Assembly (NCBI GenBank): GCA_022824265.1
Contig: JAJEAG010000062.1
Span: forward strand, 1 to 64,000
Direction of reading: 5' to 3'
Length of the DNA stretch: 64,000 nt
DNA from: Candidatus Poribacteria bacterium
GTDB lineage: Bacteria; Poribacteria; WGA-4E; WGA-3G
A program made the position numbers and the translations under genes. The notes below the pieces were generated by a model. That model was not told the origin of the DNA and did no database searches. It worked only from the letters and a program-made list of their open reading frames with translations. Below are positions 1 through 10,100 of this stretch, piece after piece; position 1 is the first letter of the stretch; each line of letters begins with the position of its first letter.

Positions 1-12
1 CCCTACGATAAT

Positions 13-142
13 GTAATACCAATTCTAATAAATCCACATTTTGAAACTCTAATACTAATCTTAGTGTAAGAGGCGCAATGAATTGCGCGACTACGAACGC
101 GTTTTTTCTTAATGAGATGTTATTATTTAGAAATGGTATTAC
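13..142. repeat. Short inverted-repeat-bounded intergenic element
   Basis: GTAATACCAATTCTAA (13-28)/TTAGAAATGGTATTAC (127-142), 15/16; encloses GTAAGAGGCGCAATGAATTGCGCGACTAC shared with 30067-30096. Confidence 0.5.
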
Positions 143-252
143 TTATTCCGAATCCATGTTGAATGTAAGAACAAAAGAACCTCCATGCTTTAGCTTGGGG
201 AGTATGTCAGGTGTCAATTCCTCACATATTTAGGCAATTAAGGACTACTGTG

Positions 253-1689
253 ATGGAGCAGGAACAGAAACGTGCAATTGTAGTTGGTGGAGGAATTACC
301 GGTTTAGCTGCAGCTTATCGCTTGAAACGTGAAGCAAAGAAAAGGGAAATTCCACTTGATATTACGCTGTTGGAAGCAAGCAATAGGGTAGGAGGGGTTA
401 TTCAAACTGAACACCGAGACGGGTTTACTATTGAGCACGGTCCGGATGCCTTTATTTCTACGAAGCCGTGGGCGAAGGCATTGTGTGAGGAACTCGGTAT
501 TGACGATAAGTTGATAGGGACGAAACCGAAGGTGAGACGCAGTTTTGTTATACGAGAAGGCAAACTGGTAGCAGTCCCTGAAGGATTCTACATGATGGCA
601 CCAGGGTCTATCGGACCTTTTTTGAAGAGTCCTATTTTCAGTTTGCGTGGTAAATTCCGTATTGCCCTTGACCTATTTATCAAACGTCGAAGCGATATAG
701 ACGATGAATCGGTAGCAGGTTTTGTTAGACGCAGGCTCGGTACTGAGGCGTTTGATCGGATGGCACAACCGATGATTGGCGGTATCTATACATCAGATGC
801 AGAAAATCTAAGCCTGAAATCCACATTTCCAAGATTTTTGGAGATGGAACAAGAACATGGTAGTATTATCAAAGCCTTATTAACGCAAAAACGGAAGGCT
901 GCCGAAACAAGTCGTGATACAAGTGGACCGCGCTATAGTCTGTTTCTGTCTTTTGCTGATGGCATGCAGACTTTAGTTGACACTCTTGCTGAAAACCTAT
1001 TTGAATGTATCCGTTTGGGTTGTAGTGTTTCCACGATTCAGGAAAAAGAAGATGCAATGGGATGGCGTGTTTGCCTTGATAACGAGGAAGTGCTGGAAAC
1101 AGACCTACTTTGCATTGCGTTACCCGCACCACAAACAAGTAATATTTTGTCAGAAGTCTGTCCCTACCTATCAGAAAAACTCTCCAATATACCTTACACA
1201 TCATCTGCAACGGTAAATTTTGCTTTCCCTCGTGAGGATGTTCCGCATCCACTGAATGGCATGGGGTTTGTCGTGCCTATTAAGGAACAACTCAATCTGA
1301 TAGGGTGTTCATTCAGCAGTGTTAAGTTTGAGAACCGTGCCCCATCGAATCATGTATTACTACGCGCATTTGTAAGTGAAAGTGCTACTAATTTTAAAGG
1401 TGCTGCAAACAGTGACACAAAATTGGAAGATATTACATCGTCTGCGTTAATAGATGTATCGAATTTACTTGGCATAACTAACCCACCTATTTTTTCAATA
1501 GTAAGTCAACATACACAATCTATGGCACAGTATCAAGTTGGTCATGAAAGACTTGTCGGTGAAATTGATGACCTTGCAAAAGGGTTACATGGTCTGGCAT
1601 TAGCAGGGAATGCGTACCACGGCATTGGGATTCCAGACTGTATTAACAGCGGGGATCGAGCAGCAATATCACTTCTTAACAACATTTAG
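253..1689 (+). CDS. hemG/hemY: Protoporphyrinogen oxidase (HemY/PPOX-type, FAD-dependent)
   Basis: N-terminal VVGGGITGLAAAYRL dinucleotide fold, VGGVIQTEHRDGFTIEHGPDAFI, C-terminal LALAGNAYHGIGIPDCINSG. ATG at 253 preferred over GTG at 211. Confidence 0.9.
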   Translation: MEQEQKRAIVVGGGITGLAAAYRLKREAKKREIPLDITLLEASNRVGGVIQTEHRDGFTIEHGPDAFISTKPWAKALCEELGIDDKLIGTKPKVRRSFVIREGKLVAVPEGFYMMAPGSIGPFLKSPIFSLRGKFRIALDLFIKRRSDIDDESVAGFVRRRLGTEAFDRMAQPMIGGIYTSDAENLSLKSTFPRFLEMEQEHGSIIKALLTQKRKAAETSRDTSGPRYSLFLSFADGMQTLVDTLAENLFECIRLGCSVSTIQEKEDAMGWRVCLDNEEVLETDLLCIALPAPQTSNILSEVCPYLSEKLSNIPYTSSATVNFAFPREDVPHPLNGMGFVVPIKEQLNLIGCSFSSVKFENRAPSNHVLLRAFVSESATNFKGAANSDTKLEDITSSALIDVSNLLGITNPPIFSIVSQHTQSMAQYQVGHERLVGEIDDLAKGLHGLALAGNAYHGIGIPDCINSGDRAAISLLNNI

Positions 1690-1699
1690 AGGTACAGAT

Positions 1700-2713
1700 A
1701 TGCGTAATGGTGTAACACTCCGGCAATGTCTCCTCGGCACGTGTATGTTATTATCTGGATTAAGCATTTTTGTATTTGTTGGTAACTTTGTATCCAGTGT
1801 GGAAAGTGATGAGAATAAGTATGAGGATATGTTTCTCGGATTTGAAGAAGGAAAATGTAAGAGTTGTCATCCAGCAATCTGGCGTGAGTGGGAGAAGTCA
1901 ATGCATGCACAAGCATGGGTAGATAAGATTTATCAAGATGCTGCAAAACTGATTCCTGATAGAGAAAAGAGTTGTGATCCATGCCATGCGCCAGAACCGA
2001 TCCTTGTGACCGGTATTGGGAAAATGCCAAAATTGCGGAACGACCAACGTAACTCAGGTGTATCATGTCTTGTATGTCACCTTGACAAGGACGGTGCGAT
2101 GCATGGACCACAAGCGAGTGCTGAGACAAATTTTCATGTAAATGTGACTAATTCAATTTATAATGATCCAACAAAGTTGTGTGCTACATGCCATGGACAA
2201 CCTAAAGTACCAGAACACGATCAAGTATCCAGTTTTCTTGAGAGTAGATTCGCGGAAGAAAAAAAGAGTTGTGCTACATGCCACATGCCAATTGTAAATC
2301 GTCTACAAAGCACGGCAAGTTATGAGAGTATCAAAGGAAGAAAACATACTTGGCGAGGGAGTCGTAGCGTTGCACAGCTTAAAAATGCTGCATCTCTTAA
2401 TATTGAGTTTGCTGGAAAGAAAGTTTCTGTCGTTATAAAAAATAGAGCGGGACATCTGTTACCTGGCGGGACGTTACGTGTGATTGTCCTTGAAGTGACA
2501 CATCTTGCACCTGATGGGACTCAACTTAAGAAAAAACAAGTATTAATATCTGAAAAAACAGAGAACCGTCTTTTACCAGATGAGAAGCGAACGTATACTT
2601 TTGATGTTGACGTAGGTCAGACGCTTAAGGCACAATTAAAATATCAACTGACACCAGAAACACCAGAATCTGAATGGGTTCTAATGGAGGAGGTAATAGA
2701 ATTAGTGCCGTGA
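1700..2713 (+). CDS. Multiheme cytochrome c family protein (five CxxCH motifs, cytochrome c554-like)
   Basis: CKSCH, CDPCH, CLVCH, CATCH, CATCH; N-terminal hydrophobic signal. Starts 11 nt after the PPOX stop. Confidence 0.8.
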   Translation: MRNGVTLRQCLLGTCMLLSGLSIFVFVGNFVSSVESDENKYEDMFLGFEEGKCKSCHPAIWREWEKSMHAQAWVDKIYQDAAKLIPDREKSCDPCHAPEPILVTGIGKMPKLRNDQRNSGVSCLVCHLDKDGAMHGPQASAETNFHVNVTNSIYNDPTKLCATCHGQPKVPEHDQVSSFLESRFAEEKKSCATCHMPIVNRLQSTASYESIKGRKHTWRGSRSVAQLKNAASLNIEFAGKKVSVVIKNRAGHLLPGGTLRVIVLEVTHLAPDGTQLKKKQVLISEKTENRLLPDEKRTYTFDVDVGQTLKAQLKYQLTPETPESEWVLMEEVIELVP

Positions 2714-2765
2714 TAGTTGGGTTAAATCAATACGGCTAATTTAGTATTCCTAATTGAAAGTTGAT

Positions 2766-3506
2766 CTATGTATTCAGATTTGGTAACGAATTCAGTCCGA
2801 GTAACCGCTTTAATGTTGGTGTTGCACGTTCAATAACCTTATCTGATACTATTTTCAGATGATCTTGTTGTGGTTTTAAAATGGACCGGCAGAAGAACCC
2901 GAGCAAAGCAACTCTTGGAGAATTGGTTCTATTTTCTGAAGACCCGTGCCATACTGAGCCGTTGACAATGAGGACAGAACCGCGAGGTCCACATATTTGT
3001 TGTTTATCTGTATATTCGACACCGGATTCTGGTAATGCTTTAAGTCGTTTATGACTTCCAGGGACACAGCTTGTTGCACCGTTTTCAAGTGTAAAGTCAT
3101 CTAAAAACCAAACACTGTTAGCAACCATAGGGAAACTTGGACGCGGCGTTGGAAGTGCTGACAACGGATAGTCAATATGGAGACCTGCGTCTGGGGCATC
3201 GGGATAAAGGATGTTCACTGTGAACGAACTTAGCGTGCAGTCTGCCCCGAGTAGATATTCCATCGCAGCGAGCATTTTGGGGTGTTGTATAGCTTCCTCA
3301 AAAATCTCGCCTTTGTCAATCAGGTTCCATACACGTTGTGCGGTATCGTTTTGCAGATAAGTTTGTCCTTTACCTGCTTTTTGCTCATCTGTGGCAAGTT
3401 GTAAAGATCGTTCTCGGAGTTGAAGCGTTTTATTTAAATCAATTACCTTCTCCAGAAGTATATATCCTTTCTGGTCAAGTTGCAATTTATCAGTAGTTGT
3501 CAACAT
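2766..3506 (-). CDS. Phytanoyl-CoA dioxygenase (PhyH) family protein
   Basis: LHIDYPLS...VWFLDDFTLENGATSCVPGSHKR...GSVLIVNGSVWHGSSENRTNSPRVAL: HxD...H Fe(II)/2OG pattern. Confidence 0.85.
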   Translation of the reverse strand: MLTTTDKLQLDQKGYILLEKVIDLNKTLQLRERSLQLATDEQKAGKGQTYLQNDTAQRVWNLIDKGEIFEEAIQHPKMLAAMEYLLGADCTLSSFTVNILYPDAPDAGLHIDYPLSALPTPRPSFPMVANSVWFLDDFTLENGATSCVPGSHKRLKALPESGVEYTDKQQICGPRGSVLIVNGSVWHGSSENRTNSPRVALLGFFCRSILKPQQDHLKIVSDKVIERATPTLKRLLGLNSLPNLNT

Positions 3507-3535
3507 AAGTTATTTTCCTCAAACGAAATATTCTG

Positions 3536-3564
3536 TTGACAATTTATCTCTTTTTTATTAGTAT
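3536..3564 (+). promoter_or_regulatory. Candidate sigma70-like promoter (TTGACA-N17-TAGTAT)
   Basis: TTGACA at 3536-3541, 17-nt spacer, TAGTAT at 3559-3564. Confidence 0.4.
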
Positions 3565-3631
3565 GTCAATTGTGTAATAAGAATTAGTCCAAAATTGCTT
3601 GTTTTTTAGAGGAAAATTTCGGAATTTTGAT

Positions 3632-3660
3632 TTGACATATTTTATTATTTATGGTATTAT
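3632..3660 (+). promoter_or_regulatory. Candidate sigma70-like promoter (TTGACA-N17-TATTAT) for the giant gene
   Basis: Perfect TTGACA at 3632-3637, 17-nt spacer, TATTAT at 3655-3660; would give a leader of about 460 nt. Confidence 0.5.
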
Positions 3661-3925
3661 ATTTGATAATGATTGCAATTTAATCCTTAAATACAAATAG
3701 GCGGGGAATTTTAAACGAATTTCTATATTTAAACGCCGCGTGAAGATTAAAATGCTTGCTTAATTTTGTCACATTGTGTTAAAATGGCAGATGTTCTTTT
3801 CTATTAGGCATCTTTAGTTCAATAATATATTATAAACGTAATCACCAGAATCTGTTATGTTAAACGTTCATATAGGTGCGCGTTGGTCAAATACAAAATT
3901 TCGGTGCCCGATTTTGGTTTCCTTT

Positions 3926-4072
3926 AACCTTCATTGTGGATGGACTGACACGATGTGAAGGTTGATTTACGTACTTATGGAGAAAATTTTACTACTTGGT
4001 TGTAGGATGTTAACTTTGGATGGGCAAACACCTACCTCCGGTCGTTTTTGTCGTGTTTCCCGCTTGCCCATC
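3926..4072 (+). promoter_or_regulatory. Structured 5' leader with two hairpins, candidate cis-regulatory RNA
   Basis: AACCTTCA (3926-3933)/TGAAGGTT (3956-3963) and GATGGGCAA (4019-4027)/TTGCCCATC (4064-4072), both upstream of the ATG at 4129. Confidence 0.35.
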
Positions 4073-4128
4073 TAAAACTTCAGTATTTAGTCTCGTTTTC
4101 GCGTAGACTTAACGAGGAGGAAGAGTTA

Positions 4129-7100
4129 ATGAAAAAACGAACACTTGTTTGTTTTTTGATTTTTTTATTGTGTGTTTTTCATAGTTCATTACCAGACACT
4201 GTGTTTGGGCAGGATGCGGATCCGACTCCTACAGAACTCGCCCAACAGGTGTTTGATGAACACAATCAGATACTTCGGCGTGCGAATGTCAAACAATTCC
4301 TGCCGGAGATTATTGAAGGTCTCAAGAGTCCGACTTTACCTTTACCGATTCCTGTTATCATATCTACGGCAATCAATTCGGTAACCACCGATCCGACTGG
4401 AACAAGTTTAAAGGCGATTGCTGCTGCAGCTGGTCTCACATTAACGGACGATCATATTGCACTTATTGCGGACAAAGATGTTCAAATGGTACTCCAAGAT
4501 GACACCACTAACGCTTTACTAAGCCTTACTGGTGATCCCCTTGCAGAGGCACTTGATGAACTATTGAGGTTGATTAATGAGGCAGAGGTAATTGATCCGA
4601 CGGATCCGACTCCACCGGTTGATCCGACACCGCCAGTGGATCCGACTCCACCGGTTGATCCGACACCGCCAGTAGATCCGACTCCACCAGTGGACCCAAC
4701 ACCACCGGTTGATCCGACTCCACCAGTGGACCCGACTCCACCAGTAAAACCAGGTGATCCAATTACGGTTGTTCCTTCAAACCTAAATGGCACATCAAGA
4801 CTTGGTGGACTTTCACTCAATCCGGTTCATGGTAGAGCATTTATCCGAGATCTGATTGCTTCAGCTGGACTTGATGCAGCATCTTCAGATGCATTTGTTG
4901 AACCTGTTGTTGACTTTCTTTTGGCACAAGTTCCACAAGGAATTCTCCCAAAGGCACAAATTAGACAGATTTTAACTGCAACAAATGCGTCACCAATTTT
5001 CCAAAGTGATGAGTCACAGATAGATCCTGAAAACTTTGGTAACGCTATTGCTCCAGATCTTGCTGAATTTATCTATACTAACGTGCCTAACGTTACAAAA
5101 TACCTTGCAAGCGATAGTATGAACGTATATGTGCGCGTTCCATCCGCGCTTGAAAATGGCAGTGTTAAATTTAGACTTAATAGCAGCCCAATATCTGATG
5201 GGCAGAGGATTACCCCTGCTGAATTCCAAGCTGATACTATTCCCTACACCTTCCGTTTGGAGGAAAGACTTGCTGCTACTAATCTACCCGCATGGCCAGA
5301 TATAGGTAACCAACTATTCTCAGGTGTTGTGCTTCGTTATTCACAAACTGGATTGGATGGTGATTATATCGCTGTTGATATGGATCCAGTTCCAGGTAAT
5401 AATGGTGTAGTTTGGGAAAGTGAAATTGGCATTTTACCGAAAGGTAGTACCTATTACTATTTTGAAGTTACACTTGCTGAACCCGTGAAGTTAGAGATAA
5501 TCAATCGTGATGCGCTTGCTGAAATCTTGGCTTCTCCAGATGGGACTACAACGTCACCAGCCACAAGAGAATATATCATCAATAGCTGGTCAATGCCAGA
5601 TCCTCGTAACCTACAACTTGCTCAACGAGGTATATTTGATGCGTTATTTACACCGGATGTAGTAGCTGAAATTATTAGAATAGCTGCACCCTTAATTGTA
5701 GGTATTCAGTCTGGTGAAACCACGGGTATCCAAGTTGATGGGAGTGACCTCATAAAATTACAGAGTCTTTTGTTGCGCAACGCAAACAAATTGACCAGTG
5801 ATTTTGAGCAAAATTTTGATCCTTTGTTGGCTTCTGTGTTTAGTGTGCCACAAGTAGATATTGCAACGCATTCACTCTGGTATACTGATATTGGTTCCAT
5901 TGTAGATGGTGGTCACAACCTTGAAGCTGTTGTCTACAATGCAAATGGAGATGCAGTTGATTTAATTTCGGTAGATTTCACTACAGACACTACTGCTCCT
6001 GAAGCGATAATCAATGTTGGACCTGCAAACGCTAACACAACAGGTTACTGGAACAAAGATAGTATCTTTGTTGCGACAGCTCCGAGTGAGGGTGCCTCAA
6101 TACTGAACATAACAAGCACGCTCACAGCGGATAGCAAGTTAGCATCCGGATTTGATCTCATGGGTCAAGACGGTTATCTAATATACCAGATAATCGGATT
6201 AGACAGTGATGGAAACCCAGAAACTACATGGCTTCCGTTGACAGTAGAGAACTCAATGCTTGCATCTGATATTTGGGATATTGCCAAAGCACAGTTGCCT
6301 GGATTAGCAGCAACACAAGCCGATCCAGCTATAAAAGCTGCTCTTGAGTTAGCTGCTGGTTTAGATTTGGAAGCAGTTCTTGGTATTATTAATCCAGCCT
6401 TGATTCATCAGTTAGCAAGTCCGTTTTTCATGGGTTTAGGCATAACGTTTAGTGAAGAACAAAGTGCTAAGATCCATGAACTATTAGGTGCTGTGATTGA
6501 TGATATTAACATGATACCGCTAACTTCTGATCCTACACGGGTTATGTCGATTCCTATCCAAGGTGATCAGTTGCCACTATTATTAGGTGACATTGGCGTA
6601 CGTGCGATGGGTATTGATACTCTCTTTAATGTCGGTTCTCATGTTCCTCCGACGAGAATTAGAGTTGTTATGCCTGAATGGGATAGAACGAGTATCACGC
6701 ATGCAAGTCTGGGTGACCTTAATGGTGATGGTGATGCTGACGAACCTTATGAAAGTGGTAAGCTTTATAAGAATGCTACCGAGGTTACACTCTCTGTTGC
6801 GATTAATGATGATGGTCGTTCAAACGAAAAACATCCTGCTACAATCATGATTCAGTATCAGGATGCGAATGGTGACTGGCAGACTATTGACGGTGAACTT
6901 GAAATAGCTGAAGGTGCAGATACGATTACAACTCCTGCTTCAATTACTCATGACTTCACTGATTTAGTGATGGAATCAGGAACTTTAGCACTTCGTACTG
7001 TAACAGCAAACGGTCTGCAACTTGTTGACGAATCAGAGGTATTTACCCTTGAACTTGTTGATGATGTTCATCCTGTTGATCCGAAGGTCTTGGTTGTTGA

Positions 7101-10100
7101 TGTTGATGAAACATCAATCGTGATGACCAATCCAGATAGTGGTGCTCCGCAAGGTAATATCACACTTATTGCATACACACCACGCGTAACTTATCCTAAA
7201 ACTACTTCAATTCAGATTGAAGTTCAACGGGCAAGCGATGACGAATGGACAACGATTGACACAGCAGAAGTGAGTGATCCTAATGGTATGGGTGGTGATG
7301 CGACAGCTGCTATAATGTTTAAAGGTAAAACATTAGGCGAAATCTATCCTTCCGATACTTCAATGATCCACGTTGATACGACCAGTAGTTATCTGAAATG
7401 GTTGATTTCTGTGGATACAACGATGTTGACAGATACCATTACTAAGGATAGTCCTGGTGCACGAAATGTGGAAATGGATGACAATCGATACATGGTTCGT
7501 GCTACACCTGTTGTTGAAGGATCCTTACCTGAAAATCCAAATGAGAATCCAGTTGCTGAAGGTGAGACTTATACAGAGATGTTCTCTGTAGACAATGATG
7601 ACGATGTTGCTCCACTTGGTCCGACCAATGTTGAAGTAACAAGCATTGACGCAATTGATTCTGTGTTTATGTCAAACGATGATGGAAGTGTTACAGTTGG
7701 TGGATTAGTAGACAAGTATGATATGGAAGTAAACTCTCCAGTTATAACTTTGACTCTTACCCCGGCAGCTGCACGTAAAACTTACGATTCAGTGAAGTTA
7801 CTAACAACCCTTCCTGAAGATGCAATCATCGGTGACATTACCGAGATGGCAGAAGGTAGCGGTGTCTTTACAGTAACTATTGATGTTGGTACATTGATGG
7901 ATGACGATGATCCTGCTAATCCTTACAATGATCGTTATCTTGAAGACAGTTATCATGAAAATCCGATGGAATTTATCTATAATCCGAAGGGTGAAGCCTT
8001 TATGTTTACTGTCCACGCCCTGGCTTATGATAAAGCGGATCCGTATGACGATGTTACTGCTGCTGACGAAGTGTTTCTTAAATATGGAAACATTCAAGCA
8101 GATGAATATGAAGATGACGAAGTAACTGTAACTGTCCAAAATTCCTACAGACCCGATCCGGGTGTAATAGCAATTACCGTTGAAAATTCTGACGGCATGG
8201 TAAATCCTGATAGTGGTGCATGGCAAGGTGTCCTTACTTTCAATGTATATACGTATTACATTACTTCAGCACCGACTGATGGTATTCGTGTTGAGGTGAT
8301 GCGTCCTGTTGATGAAACGTGGGAACGTATTACTGGAACTGCTATTGATCCTGTTGGCGTGGATATATCTGAATTAGAAGGTGTCGCCGATTTAGATGAT
8401 ATAACTGGTGGTCTTATAGGTATAACCCAAGCAGGAGCTGTTTCGGGTGGGGAATCTGAAGTTGGAATCCCAACACAATACATGAAATGGCAGTTTATGG
8501 TGGACACTCGCGACTTGGCACTTGAAGGCACTGATGCTCCAGAAGATACCATCAAATTAGATGATACTATTGAGCGTGGCGATGCTGCTGAACGCGATGC
8601 CTCTTTGGATGATAACCAATATGTAGTGCGTGCGATTTCACTCACACCGAAAAATCCAGCACAAAATGAATATCATCAGAGAGATGGTGTGGAAGCATCC
8701 TTCTCATTAGATAATGTTGATGATGTGCCGCCACTTGGTCCGACAAACATTACAGATGTTGCCGACCATGTTGGTTCACTTGTAGCAAACGAAGACGGCA
8801 GTTTCACAGCACGTGGAATTGTTGATCCGAGCGTTGAGTCAACGAAGGTTACATTTACGATTGAACCAACTGCAGATCCGAAAACTTATCACGGTGGTAA
8901 TACCGTTCTGGTTCAAACTGCTCCAGATGGAACAGTAACTGAAACCGACGGTAGTCTTGCCGATGGATCAATTACGGTTGATATCGGACAACTTGCGAAT
9001 GGTATGTATATGTATCATGCACTCGTTGCTGATGAATTTGGTAATGTTCAGGTACAAGGTGAAGCAGATATGCCATCACCGATAGTTACCGTTCACGTCC
9101 TAAACTTCCGAGTCAGTGACATAATGGAACTAATGGTAACATCAGTTGATGGTGTTGCTGTTGATGGTGAACTCCCAGAGAGAATTCCTCTCCGAGAGTC
9201 TATTGCAGTAAGTTTCAACGTCAACAACGGTACACTGTTTGTTGGTGACCTTACCGGTGTCTATCTTGATGGACATGGCGTTACATTTATGGCTGATGGT
9301 GAAGGTAATTCTTTCTCACTTGCAGCCAGTGACCTTATGTCAGTAACTGATGGATGGTATACTCCACATGGACGTGTCACAATACGTGAACGTTTTGTGG
9401 ACTTCCCATTAGCAATGATTAACTTGGATAACACAGGTCCAATGATCACTGTTGAAACACCTGCTGAAGGTCATACAGTCAATGACTTACCGACATTACT
9501 TGCAGGTTTTGGAGATGGTGATTTGGGTAGTGGTGTTAGTGCTGATAACACCGCAGTTGTTAGTTTAGCACGACTTCGACCTGAAGAAGTTGATATGGAT
9601 GCAGTTCCGATTGATGTTGATCAGAGTATGGTTGAGCAGGATATGGACTCTGTTGTCTATACCCGCATAGACAAACTTGCTGGTGGTGCATATATGTTCA
9701 CAGTGCAAGTTTCTGATATACTCGGTAATGTTGGTGAAACATCAGTTAATTTTGCTGTTGAAGGTCTCAACCCGACGGTCGTTATCACCGCACCTGCTTC
9801 AGGACAAGAATTTGACGCAAGTCCTGCAAGTGTCACTGGTTTCTTTGCTGGTGGTGGTGAAGTAAACATTTCCAAGTTTACCGTAAATGATGTAGATGTT
9901 TCAGAATCAGTAATGGTAGATGGCAACAACTTCACTTATATGCCAGCTGATGGCTTCAGTGAAGATGACCATACCGTCTCTGTTGAGGTGACTGATGGTA
10001 GCGGATTAACCGCACAAACAGCATTAACATTCTCAGTAGAGATACCAGGACCATCTATAGCGATACATTCACCGGCATCGGGTCAGATGTATGATCATGG

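Noticed and set aside
1610-1699. Upstream extension of the cytochrome ORF
   Set aside because: Overlaps PPOX coding; the ATG at 1700 precedes a normal signal peptide.
4018-4072. c-di-GMP (GEMM-I) riboswitch suggested by GGGCAAAC
   Set aside because: The rest of the GEMM consensus (GACGCAAAGCC, tetraloop-receptor spacing) is not seen, and GGGCAA pairs in a simple hairpin.
4603-4746. Tandem repeat as CRISPR-like or regulatory repeat
   Set aside because: In-frame protein linker repeat with no spacers.
4482-4820. Antisense ORFs (GSTGGVGSTGG...) over the VDPTPP repeat
   Set aside because: Artefact of the repeat on the opposite strand of a strong CDS.
7801-8645. Antisense ORFs within the giant gene
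   Set aside because: No RBS or family signal; the forward frame has clear repeated domains.
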